From Alphaproteobacteria bacterium (GTDB lineage Bacteria > Pseudomonadota > Alphaproteobacteria > Sphingomonadales > Sphingomonadaceae), in the NCBI GenBank assembly GCA_003241875.1, contig QBLU01000003.1, forward strand, positions 62,001 to 126,000: a DNA stretch of 64,000 nucleotides, given 5' to 3'. The first letter of the stretch is position 1; each line of letters starts with the position of its first letter. A program made the position numbers and the translations under genes. Shown piece after piece: positions 39,663-48,577 of this stretch. Below the pieces are notes generated by a model. The model worked only from the letters and a program-made list of their open reading frames with translations. It made no database searches and was not told where the DNA came from.

Positions 39663-42600
39663 TCATCGCGTCTGCACGCGGATGCCGACGCGGAACGCCC
39701 GGCCGAGCAGGTCGGAATAGGTGCTGTTCGCCGCCAGCCCGGTTTCGGGCAACAGGATCGGCCCGCGGTCGAAGACGTTGGTGATGTTGAGGAACAGCTG
39801 GGCGTCCGTGCTGCCCATCTTGACGTTCTGCGTCAGGTTGAGATCGGCATAGAAGGTGCCGGCGATGCTGTTGTCATCATAGGTGAAGAAATTGGGGTCG
39901 TTCGGCGGGCAGGCCGTCGAGCATTCGATGCCGTTGGCGGCATAGCGCCCGGAACTGACGCCGCGCCCGACCGCCGTGATCGAAAAGCTCGGCGTGTCAT
40001 AGCTGGCGGTGATGCGATACAACCAGGTCGGGGTCGAGCCCTGGCCGCCGTTGATGCCGACCGTATTGAGCATGACCGTCCCGGGCACGCCATTGTCCAG
40101 CAGATTGTCGATATAGCGGGTGGCGATGCCGCGCAAAGTGAAGCTGGCGTTCGACGACGCAAAGATCCGATCGAGCGGGAAGCGATAGCTGGCGTCGATG
40201 TCGATGCCGCGGACGAGCTGGTTGGCGGCGTTGAACGGCTGGCTGCGGATGAGCAGATAGGGCTGGCCCGGCGTCGAGCGGATCGGGTCGTTGGCGATCG
40301 CGTCGCAGAAGCTCTGCTGGCTCTGCAGATAGCAGAGGTCGGCGATCTGCTGGGCGCTGAAGGTGGTGACCGCCTGGTCGAGATCGATGCGGAAGTAGTC
40401 CACCGACAGGTTGAAGCCCGGCAGGAAGCTTGGCGACAATACCCCGCCGATATTCCACGAATCGGCCTTTTCCGGGATCAGGTTGGGGTTGCCGCTGACG
40501 AAGCCCGAATAGGCATAGCTGGCGGGGCCATTGGTGCCGTCGGCGGTGAAGATCGGGTTGCGGATCGAATCGCTGTTGGCGGTGCCGCCGGCGAACAGCT
40601 CGTTAAGGTTTGGCGCGCGGATATCGCGCGAGCGGGTGACGCGCAGGCGGAAGTCGTCGATCGGCTGCCAGGTGGCGCCGGCCTTCCATGTCGTCACATA
40701 GCCCGAGGTCGAATAGTCGGTGGCGCGGACGGCGCCGTTGAAGACCAGGCCGAACCCCAGCGGAATGACGGTTTCGAGATAGGCTTCCTTGACGTTGTAG
40801 CTGCCGTTGGTCGGCAGATAGTTGCCGACCGACCAGGTGTTGCTGGTGGCGGGACGGCCATTGGCATCGACGATGGTGATCGGCTGGAACTCCGTCGGCA
40901 CCGAGCCGCGCAGCTTTTCCTCGCGATATTCGGCGCCGATGGCGAAGCTGACATCGCCGGCCCAGGTCGCGAACGGCGTGAACGACAGGTTGGCGGCGGC
41001 GTTATACTGTTCGATGATCTGGTCGCGGTACGGATCGCCGAGCGCATAGCCGGCGACGCGCGGATCGACGACGCCGACGCCGAGGCGGTTCAAGGGCACA
41101 CAGGCCGGGTCGTTGTTGGCGGGATTGGGATCGACGTTGACGAGGCACTGGATGGAGCCGGGGGCATAGCCGCCGGTGTTGCCGGCGGGGGCGAAGACCG
41201 CCGCCGTAGCATTGGCGATGCGGCCGTTGTTCATGATGTTGCGGAGCTGTTCGCGCAGGTCGGCGCGGCCGTACTGGCCATAGATGTTCCAGGTCGCAGC
41301 CTTGCCGAACATCTCGGTGTCGCCATCGGCGCCGATGGCATAGCGCTGCAGTTCGCGGCGGTTGTCGACGGCGCGGAACGGCAGGTCGACGGCGGTGGTG
41401 GCAACGGTGACGCTGGTGATGCCCTGCAGGCGTGCCGGGCCGAGCGTGTTGTAGAGAAAGGCGTTGCAGGTCAGCGGCGCGGCGGCGGCCGTGGCCGCGG
41501 CACCGCAGCCGTTGGCGTTGAGGTTGATGCCCGTCGACAGATTGGGCCCGGCGTTGAAGAAGATCTTCTGCTTGTTGTAGGCGCCTTCGGCATAGACGGT
41601 GATGCCGTCGGCGATCTCATAGCTGGCGCGGCCGAAGACGCCGTAGCGGTCGTCCTCGGGGTCGAGGCCGATGCGGCGGCCGGAATCATTGACCCGCCAG
41701 TCGCCGCCCTGGGTGAGCGTTGGCGGGGCGGTGCCGGTTGCCGAGGGGAAGGTCAGCGCGCCATATTGGTACTGGTTGATCGCGCCGCCCGGACCGAAAT
41801 AAAGGCCACGGAGGCGGTTGGCGACGCCGCCGGCCGAGCCGGTGACGAGCCCGCCGGGAGTCGAGTTGGCGGCGCCGACCTGGCGACGGATGAGGTAGCG
41901 CGGCGTCGTGCTGGCGGTCGTCCACGCGGGATCCTGGATGCGCACATAGCCGGTCGCGTTCCAGTCGCGGTCGATCTGGAAGATGCCGTCGCGATGGGCG
42001 AGTTCGCCGCTGAGCAGGAGATGCCCGCGGCCGCCGGCGAAGGCGAGGCCGGCAGCGACCCCGAACGAATAGTTATAGCCGTCGCCATGGCTGGTGACGC
42101 CGTTATCGGCAGTCAGCTTCAGCCCCTCGTATTTCTTGTCGAGCACGAAGTTGACGACGCCGGCGACCGCGTCCGAGCCATAGGCCGACGACGCACCGCC
42201 GGTGACGACCTCGACGCTTTTGACCAGCGACTGGGGGATGGTGTTGACGTCGATGAGGCCATTCGCGGTCGAGGCGACCGAGCGCCGGCCGTCGAGCAGG
42301 ATCAGCGTGCGCTCGGCACCGAGGTTGCGCAGGTTGAGCGCGTTGATGCCGGCCTGTCCGCTCGACAGGTTGAGTCGCGAGTTCGACGGCCGCGTCGAAC
42401 CGGCGAGCGACGGCAGCTGGTTGACGAAATCGGCGATGTTGTTGCTGGGCGAGGTGTTCTGGATGTCCTCGAGCGTCAGCACGGTCAGCGGCGTCGGCGC
42501 CTGGAAGCCGTCGCGCACGATGCGGGTGCCGGTGACGACCATTTCATCGGTGCGCGGCGCCTCGGGGGCTGCCGCCGGAGCGGCAGCGACAGTCTGCGCC

Positions 42601-42713
42601 AGTGCGGCGCCGGGCAGCAGGCTGGCCAGCGCGATCGCGCCCAGGCTGGCCTGGGTGAGGCGGATCGGGGCGGTGCGGGCAGTGGTGCGAAGGCGCTTGG
42701 CAGTGATGTGCAT
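39663..42713 (-). CDS. Large TonB-dependent receptor
   Basis: A 1016-residue outer-membrane receptor. The signal peptide ends near ALAQ. A TonB box-like DEMVVTGTRI is followed by a plug (LNLRNLGAERTLILLDGRRS) and a large barrel ending GRAFRVGIRVQTR. This is the long class abundant in sphingomonads and used for oligopeptides, glycans and other organics rather than siderophores. The start was set at 42713, where AAGGGGA precedes the ATG; the open frame extends 87 codons upstream without signal-peptide character. No Fur box is seen. Its operon continues with an AmpG-like permease. Confidence 0.92.
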   Translation of the reverse strand: MHITAKRLRTTARTAPIRLTQASLGAIALASLLPGAALAQTVAAAPAAAPEAPRTDEMVVTGTRIVRDGFQAPTPLTVLTLEDIQNTSPSNNIADFVNQLPSLAGSTRPSNSRLNLSSGQAGINALNLRNLGAERTLILLDGRRSVASTANGLIDVNTIPQSLVKSVEVVTGGASSAYGSDAVAGVVNFVLDKKYEGLKLTADNGVTSHGDGYNYSFGVAAGLAFAGGRGHLLLSGELAHRDGIFQIDRDWNATGYVRIQDPAWTTASTTPRYLIRRQVGAANSTPGGLVTGSAGGVANRLRGLYFGPGGAINQYQYGALTFPSATGTAPPTLTQGGDWRVNDSGRRIGLDPEDDRYGVFGRASYEIADGITVYAEGAYNKQKIFFNAGPNLSTGINLNANGCGAAATAAAAPLTCNAFLYNTLGPARLQGITSVTVATTAVDLPFRAVDNRRELQRYAIGADGDTEMFGKAATWNIYGQYGRADLREQLRNIMNNGRIANATAAVFAPAGNTGGYAPGSIQCLVNVDPNPANNDPACVPLNRLGVGVVDPRVAGYALGDPYRDQIIEQYNAAANLSFTPFATWAGDVSFAIGAEYREEKLRGSVPTEFQPITIVDANGRPATSNTWSVGNYLPTNGSYNVKEAYLETVIPLGFGLVFNGAVRATDYSTSGYVTTWKAGATWQPIDDFRLRVTRSRDIRAPNLNELFAGGTANSDSIRNPIFTADGTNGPASYAYSGFVSGNPNLIPEKADSWNIGGVLSPSFLPGFNLSVDYFRIDLDQAVTTFSAQQIADLCYLQSQQSFCDAIANDPIRSTPGQPYLLIRSQPFNAANQLVRGIDIDASYRFPLDRIFASSNASFTLRGIATRYIDNLLDNGVPGTVMLNTVGINGGQGSTPTWLYRITASYDTPSFSITAVGRGVSSGRYAANGIECSTACPPNDPNFFTYDDNSIAGTFYADLNLTQNVKMGSTDAQLFLNITNVFDRGPILLPETGLAANSTYSDLLGRAFRVGIRVQTR

Positions 42714-43046
42714 GTGGTCCCCTTGTCGGGGCTTGCGCGTGCCCCATTGTCGTCCGACGTCCCTGGCAGGCATCGCAGCGGCTGCGATCGCTGTTGCGCG
42801 CCGAATGGCGCCGATCTTGCCGCTGTCGCCCACGCCCCCGGCAGCTTTGTTTGATGCCGAACACACATGGTGGCGGCGGCAAATGCGGTGCGTCAAGCTG
42901 ACACACGCCGCTTTTCGACCGCGCCGTGAATTTTTCTGGCGACCGGTTCGAAACAGCAACACATTGGCCGGCACCGCATTGCGTGGCCGGGCCGCACCGC
43001 ATAGCCTTGGCGCGACGGTGCGATCATTGCCCGTCCTGGAGTGTGC
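42714..43046. other. Divergent intergenic region, 333 bases
   Basis: The gap separates the minus-strand TonB receptor from the plus-strand acylase operon and must hold both promoters. I see ribosome-binding sites at both ends (AAGGGGA and TGGAG) but no convincing -35/-10 pairs, no cobalamin-riboswitch-like B12 box, and no Fur box. Confidence 0.7.
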
Positions 43047-45443
43047 ATGAAGCTGAACCGCCGCGCCTTTCTCGGCGGTACCGCCATGCTGGCAACCACG
43101 GCCTGCACCGCCGGGACGCCGCCGCCACCACCGTCATCACCCAAACCCGACCGGACATCGATCGTGCGCGGCGCCGCGGCGCCCATCGAGATCGTCGACG
43201 ATATCCGCGGCGTCCCGCACATCCGCGCCGCCAGCAAGGCCGACGCGTTTTTCGGCCAGGGCTATGTCACAGCCCGCGACCGGCTGTTCCAGCTCGATCT
43301 CGGCCATCGCCGCACCATGGGCCGCATGGCCGAAGCCTATGGGCCGCAGTTCGTCGACCATGACCATGCCGAGCGGATGTTCCATTTCCGCGGCGACCTT
43401 GCCGCCGAACGCGCCGTGGTGCCGGCCGAGATCCGCACCTGTGCCGCCGCCTATGTCGCCGGCATCAACGCCCGCATCGACGAGGTCATCGCCGATCCGG
43501 CGCTGCTGCCGGCGGAATATCGCATCCTCGGCGCGCTGCCGCTGCGCTGGGCGCTCGACGACCTGTTCCGCGCCCGCGGCGCCGAGATCGGCAATGTCGA
43601 CGACGAGATCCGCCGCGCCCGCCTCGCTGCCATCGGCCGGCTCGACCTCGATACGCTGGTGGCGCCGCTGCGCCCGGCCTGGACGCTGAAGGTGCCCGAC
43701 GGCCTCGACGTCGCCGCCATTTCGGAGGACGACCTCGGCATCCTCAACAAGGGGCTGGGCGCCCTGCCGTTCGGCACCACGCCGACCCCGGTGCGCGACA
43801 CGCCCGAAGTGCGCATGCCGGAATCCGACGCCGGCTCCAACGCCTGGACGATCGCGCCGTCGCGCAGCGCCACCGGCCGCGCCATCCTCGCCAACGATCC
43901 GCACCTCGGCATCGGCGGCCTGGCGCCGCGCCATGTCGTCCACCTGACGGCGCCGGGCCTCGATGTCATCGGCGGCGCGTCCCCGGGCCTTGCCGGCATC
44001 ATGCAGGGCCATACCGACCGCTTTGCCTTTGGCCGCACCAACAGCCACAACGACCAGACGGACCTGTTCGTCCTGGCGCTCGATCCGGCCGATCCCGAAC
44101 GCTACGCCCACGGCGGCGGCTGGAAACGCTTCGAAACCGTCGAGGAGACGATCGCGGTCAAGGGCGAGACGCCGCGGCGCGTCGTGATCCGCTATTCGGT
44201 GCACGGCCCGGTGCTGCGCCACGATCCCGCCCGCGGCCGCGCCACCGCCATCGCCAGCGTCACCATGCTGCCGGGCGCCATGGACGGCTTTGCGATGATC
44301 GCCATCAACCTGGCGCGCGACTGGCAGTCGTTGCGCGAGGCCTTCAAGCTGCACCCGTCGCCGACCAATTTCCATTACGCCGACATCGACGGCAACCACG
44401 GCTGGCAGGTCATCGGCATGGCGCCGCTGCGCCGTGGCGGCCAGGACGGGCTGTTGCCGGCGCCGGGCGATGGCCGCTCCGACTGGGGCGGCCGCTTCGG
44501 CGCCGAGGCGCTGCCGCGCGAATACAACCCGGCCCGGGGCTGGTTCGCATCGGCCAACCAGAACAACCTGCCCGCCGATTACCCGATGCAGGCGCGGCCG
44601 CTCGCCTTTTCCTTTCGCGAGCCCTATCGCTACGACCGCATCGTCGACGTGCTGGAGGCGCAGCCCAAGCACAGCGTCGCCGACAGCGCCGCGCTCCAGC
44701 AGGACTTCGTTTCCACCCCGGCGCGCGAACTCGTCGCGCTGCTGCCGGCGCGGCCCGGCCCCGCCGCCGACCTGCTGCGCGGCTGGAACGGCGAGCTCGG
44801 CGTCGACAGCGGCGCCGCGGCGCTGTTCCGCATCCTGTGGCGCGACCTCGGCAACCGCCTGCTCGATGCCATCGTGCCGGCGGCGGCGCGCGAACTGGTG
44901 CCGACCATCGCCGCCGGCGAACTGCTGCGCCTGCTGCGCACGCCCGATGCACGGCTCGGCGCCGGTCCGGCGGCAAGCCGCGACCGCATCTTCGCCGCCA
45001 GCCTGACCACCGCCTGGGCCGAAGCGACCAAGCTGCTCGGCCCCGACCCGGCCGCCTGGCGCTGGGGCGACCTCCATCGCGTCCGCATCGGCCACCCGCT
45101 GGCGCGCATTCCGGCGATTGCCGCAGCCTTTCCACCGGTCGAGGACGGTCGTTCGGGCGGCGACAATTTCACCGTCAATGCCCGCTGGGTGCCGGCCAAG
45201 CGTGGCTACAGCGTCATGGGCGGCGCCAGCTACCTGCAGGTTATCGACGTCGGCGGCTGGGACAACAGCCTTTACCTCAACCTGCCCGGCCAGTCGGCGG
45301 ACCCCAAGTCGCCGCATTATCGCGACCAATATGCGCCGTGGGTCGCGGGCAAGATGGCGCCGCTGCCGTTCAGCCGCGCCGCTGTCGACAGCGCGGCGCA
45401 GACCCGCACCCTGCTGGTGCCGCCGGCAGCCAGGCGCGGATGA
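43047..45443 (+). CDS. Penicillin-acylase-family N-terminal nucleophile hydrolase
   Basis: An Ntn hydrolase precursor of 798 residues. The N-terminus has a twin-arginine motif (NRRAFLGG) and hydrophobic core, suggesting Tat export; a cysteine at TTAC could make it a lipoprotein. The conserved Ser nucleophile that would become the beta-chain N-terminus is S264 (DAGSNAWTIAP). Other family features are NDPHLGI, GRTNSHNDQTDLF and ADIDGNHGWQVIG. The family cleaves amide bonds of penicillins, acyl-homoserine lactones and other N-acyl compounds; the true substrate is unknown. It overlaps the deacylase gene by 4 nt. The ATG at 43047 has TGGAG upstream; a GTG two codons earlier is unlikely. Confidence 0.9.
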   Translation: MKLNRRAFLGGTAMLATTACTAGTPPPPPSSPKPDRTSIVRGAAAPIEIVDDIRGVPHIRAASKADAFFGQGYVTARDRLFQLDLGHRRTMGRMAEAYGPQFVDHDHAERMFHFRGDLAAERAVVPAEIRTCAAAYVAGINARIDEVIADPALLPAEYRILGALPLRWALDDLFRARGAEIGNVDDEIRRARLAAIGRLDLDTLVAPLRPAWTLKVPDGLDVAAISEDDLGILNKGLGALPFGTTPTPVRDTPEVRMPESDAGSNAWTIAPSRSATGRAILANDPHLGIGGLAPRHVVHLTAPGLDVIGGASPGLAGIMQGHTDRFAFGRTNSHNDQTDLFVLALDPADPERYAHGGGWKRFETVEETIAVKGETPRRVVIRYSVHGPVLRHDPARGRATAIASVTMLPGAMDGFAMIAINLARDWQSLREAFKLHPSPTNFHYADIDGNHGWQVIGMAPLRRGGQDGLLPAPGDGRSDWGGRFGAEALPREYNPARGWFASANQNNLPADYPMQARPLAFSFREPYRYDRIVDVLEAQPKHSVADSAALQQDFVSTPARELVALLPARPGPAADLLRGWNGELGVDSGAAALFRILWRDLGNRLLDAIVPAAARELVPTIAAGELLRLLRTPDARLGAGPAASRDRIFAASLTTAWAEATKLLGPDPAAWRWGDLHRVRIGHPLARIPAIAAAFPPVEDGRSGGDNFTVNARWVPAKRGYSVMGGASYLQVIDVGGWDNSLYLNLPGQSADPKSPHYRDQYAPWVAGKMAPLPFSRAAVDSAAQTRTLLVPPAARRG

Positions 45444-47041
45444 TCCGGCCGCTGGCGCTGCTGCTGCTGATCGGTGCCGCGCCGGTGCCGCCCGTCGACG
45501 TCGTCATCCGCGGCGGCAGCATCCATATCGGTGACACCGCCGCGCCGATCGTCGGCGATGTCGAGATCAGCGGCGACCGCATCACCTATGTCGGACCGTC
45601 ACGGGGCAGCCGCGCCGCCCGCACCATCGATGCCGCCGGCAAGATCGTCGCGCCGGGCTTCATCGACGCCCATACCCACCCCGACAGCTATATCCGGGCC
45701 ACCGACAAGGCGGCGCGCAGCAACCTGCCGTGGCTGGCGCAGGGCGTGGCCACCATCGTCATCGGCAACGACGGCTATGGCACACCGGATATCGCAAAGG
45801 ATGCCGCCCGGCTGCGCGCCGGCGGCATCGGCACCAACGTCGTGCCGCTGGTCGGTTTCGGCGCCGTCCGCAGCCGGGTGCTCGGCCAGGCCGACCGGGC
45901 ACCGACCGCCACCGAGCTCGACGCCGAAAGAGTGCTCGTCGCCAGCGCCATGTGCGAGGGCGCCCATGGCCTGTCGACGGGGCTGTTCTATGCCCCGCAA
46001 AGCTTTGCCAAGACCGACGAAGTCATCGCCGTCGCCCGCGAGGCCGGCAAGCGCGGCGGGCTTTATGACACCCACCAGCGCGACGAATCGAGCTACAGCA
46101 TCGGGCTTCTCGCCTCGACCCGCGAGGTTATCCGGATCGGCCGCGAGGCCGGGATGCCGGTCCATATCTCGCATCTGAAGGCGCTTGGCGTCGACGTCCA
46201 CGGCCAGGCGCCGCAGTTGATCGCCGAGATCGAAGCGGCGCGGCGTGGCGGTGTCGATGTCACCGCCGACCAATATCCGTGGAACGCCTCGGGATCGAGC
46301 CTCGACGCGGCGCTGCTGCCGCGCTGGGCGGTGGACGGCGGCTACACGGCGCTGCTGGCGCGCCTGGCCGATGCCGCGACGCTGGCGCGCATCAAGGCCG
46401 AAATGGCCGAAAACCTGCGCCGCCGCGGCGGTGCCGCGAGCCTGCTGCTGACCAGCACCGGCCAACCCTGGACTGGCAAGACGCTCGAAGCGATGGCAAA
46501 GGCCTGGGCGATCGACCCGATCGACGCCGCCATCCGCATCATCCGCACCCCGGCCGCCAGGGCCTCCGGCCCCGCGGCAAACGCCACCGGCCCCGCCGGC
46601 GCCGCCGTGGCCTCGTTCAACATGGCCGATGCCGACATCGATCTGATCTTGCGCCAGCCCTGGGTGATGACCGGATCCGACGGCTCCGACGGCCACCCGC
46701 GCCAATATGCGACCTTCCCGCGGCTCTATGCCGAATATGTCCGGAAACGCCGGGTCATCGACCTGGCAACGATGATCCACCGCTCGTCGGGCGCCGTTGC
46801 CGATTTCTATCACCTGCCCCGGCGCGGCTATCTGCGCCCCGGCTACCACGCCGATGTCGTCGTCCTCGATCCCGGCCGCTATGCGCCGCGCGCCGACTAT
46901 GTCCACCCGCGCGTTCCCGCCGCCGGTGTCGATGCGCTGTTCGTCAACGGCGTCCTCGCGCTTGCCGACGGCAAGGCCACCGGCGCTACCCCCGGCCGGG
47001 TGCTGCTGCGCCCGCGCCCCGCCGATTGCCCGCGCCGTTGA
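45440..47041 (+). CDS. N-acyl-D-amino-acid deacylase (amidohydrolase)
   Basis: Metal-dependent amidohydrolase of 533 residues, of the D-aminoacylase type, with an N-terminal signal peptide (LALLLLIGAAPVPP). Metal ligands include GFIDAHTHPD, the cysteine in SAMCEGAHGLSTGL, DTHQRDES and HISHLKA. The catalytic aspartate region is GSDGSDGHPRQYATFPR, a family hallmark. It would release free D-amino acids from N-acyl forms. It overlaps the acylase gene upstream by 4 nt, so the two hydrolases are probably co-translated and act in the same compartment. Confidence 0.9.
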   Translation: MIRPLALLLLIGAAPVPPVDVVIRGGSIHIGDTAAPIVGDVEISGDRITYVGPSRGSRAARTIDAAGKIVAPGFIDAHTHPDSYIRATDKAARSNLPWLAQGVATIVIGNDGYGTPDIAKDAARLRAGGIGTNVVPLVGFGAVRSRVLGQADRAPTATELDAERVLVASAMCEGAHGLSTGLFYAPQSFAKTDEVIAVAREAGKRGGLYDTHQRDESSYSIGLLASTREVIRIGREAGMPVHISHLKALGVDVHGQAPQLIAEIEAARRGGVDVTADQYPWNASGSSLDAALLPRWAVDGGYTALLARLADAATLARIKAEMAENLRRRGGAASLLLTSTGQPWTGKTLEAMAKAWAIDPIDAAIRIIRTPAARASGPAANATGPAGAAVASFNMADADIDLILRQPWVMTGSDGSDGHPRQYATFPRLYAEYVRKRRVIDLATMIHRSSGAVADFYHLPRRGYLRPGYHADVVVLDPGRYAPRADYVHPRVPAAGVDALFVNGVLALADGKATGATPGRVLLRPRPADCPRR

Positions 47042-47097
47042 CCCGCGGGGGACGAACGCCGCTGGCCTTGCCGCCGCGCGCGCGGCTAGGGTTGCCC

Positions 47098-48561
47098 ATG
47101 CACCGCGCCATCCTGTCCTTCGCCCTCCTGCTGTCCGGCGCGCCGGCAACAGCGGCAGACACCAGCACGGCGGCGACGCTGCAGCCGGCCATCGAGGCGC
47201 TGCTCGCCACCGGGCCGCCCGGCACGCGCTATGGCCTCGTCGTCACGACGCTGGCCGGCGAGCCGCTGCTCGCCATCGCGCCCGACGGGCGCTTCATTCC
47301 CGCGTCGAACACCAAGATGTTCACGACCGCACTTGCCTATGCCGACATCGCGGCGCTGCAGGAGGCCGCGGCCGGGACCGGGGTGCGGCTGGAACCGGCC
47401 GGCGGCGGGCGCTCCGATGTCGTCCTCCACGGCCGCGGCGACGCCCAACTGGCGAGCACGCCCGACTGTGCCAGCGACTGCCTGCAGACCCTTGCCGACG
47501 CGGTCGCGGCCCGAACGCGCCGGGTCCGCGACGTCGTCGGTGACGACAGCTGGTTCCCAGCCGAACGCTGGGGCCTGGGCATGAGCTGGAACAACATCCA
47601 GTCGCGCTATGGCACCGGCATTTCCGCACTGACGCTCGACGACAACGAGGTGTCGGCGACGGTGACGCCGGGCGCCGTCGGCCTGACACCGCTGGTCGCC
47701 GCCTCGCCCTATTATCGGATCGACAACCGCATCGTCACCGTCGTCGGCACCGCCGAGGCGATCGCCGCCGAGCGCGCGCCCAACAGCGATCTCGTCCGCC
47801 TGACCGGCACGCTCGGCAGCGGCGCCGGGCCGGTCACCCTCCGCTTCAGCATCGACGACCCGGCCCATTACGCCGCCTGGCGGCTGCGCGACCTGCTGCG
47901 GGCCCGCGGCGTCACCGTGACCGGCGCGATCGCCACCCGGCATCGCCCGCTCGCCCCGTCCGACGATCCCGCCGTCCGCGGCACCGCCCCGGCCCCCCGG
48001 CCACCGCTGCCGGATATGCTGGCGTCGCTGCCGGCGCCGCCGCTGGCGGCCGACATGCGGATCATCAACAAGCAGAGCCAGAACCTCCACGCCGAGCTGC
48101 TGCTGCGCCGCGTGGCGCGGCAAGCCGGCAGCGGCCCGGTCGCCGACGGCCGGGCGGCGCTGCAACGGCTGATGGCGACGGCCGGCATCCCGGCGACCGG
48201 CTTCACCCTGGCCGACGGGTCGGGCATGTCGTCGTACAATCGCGTCACGCCGCGCGCGACGGCGGCGCTGCTGGTGTGGATCGCCCGCCAGCCCTGGGGC
48301 GACGCTTGGCGCGAGACGCTGCCCATCGCCGGGCAGGACGGCACGCTGCGCAGCCGCTTCAAGGGCACGCCGCTCGAAGGCAAATTGCTCGCCAAGACCG
48401 GCTCGCTCAACGCCGCCCGCGCCGTATCGGGCTATCTGGTGGCGAAAAGCGGCCGCACGCTGATATTCTCGGCGCTTGCCAACGACATGCCCGAGGGCGC
48501 CGACGGCCAGGCCACCGCGGTTGTCGACAAGGCCCTGGTCGCCATCGCCGACGCACTTTAG
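47098..48561 (+). CDS. dacB: D-alanyl-D-alanine carboxypeptidase/endopeptidase, PBP4 (DacB) type
   Basis: Peptidase family S13 protein of 487 residues, with a signal peptide ending near ATAA. It has the three penicillin-binding motifs S70-N-T-K73 (PASNTK), SSYN (DGSGMSSYN) and KTG (LAKTGSL). It trims the terminal D-Ala or cleaves cross-links of peptidoglycan in the periplasm. It lies 56 bases after the deacylase, probably in the same operon, and links the cluster to cell-wall peptides. Confidence 0.9.
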   Translation: MHRAILSFALLLSGAPATAADTSTAATLQPAIEALLATGPPGTRYGLVVTTLAGEPLLAIAPDGRFIPASNTKMFTTALAYADIAALQEAAAGTGVRLEPAGGGRSDVVLHGRGDAQLASTPDCASDCLQTLADAVAARTRRVRDVVGDDSWFPAERWGLGMSWNNIQSRYGTGISALTLDDNEVSATVTPGAVGLTPLVAASPYYRIDNRIVTVVGTAEAIAAERAPNSDLVRLTGTLGSGAGPVTLRFSIDDPAHYAAWRLRDLLRARGVTVTGAIATRHRPLAPSDDPAVRGTAPAPRPPLPDMLASLPAPPLAADMRIINKQSQNLHAELLLRRVARQAGSGPVADGRAALQRLMATAGIPATGFTLADGSGMSSYNRVTPRATAALLVWIARQPWGDAWRETLPIAGQDGTLRSRFKGTPLEGKLLAKTGSLNAARAVSGYLVAKSGRTLIFSALANDMPEGADGQATAVVDKALVAIADAL

Positions 48562-48577
48562 CGCGGCCCGTCGCCCG

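Noticed and set aside
42714-43046. Possible cobalamin riboswitch before the large TonB receptor
   Set aside because: No B12-box-like sequence or convincing conserved stems were seen, and the receptor class is not the BtuB type.
43047-45443. Antibiotic resistance through penicillin acylase and beta-lactamase-like hydrolase
   Set aside because: Both families are mostly involved in other amide or ester substrates. Nothing in the sequence shows beta-lactam activity.
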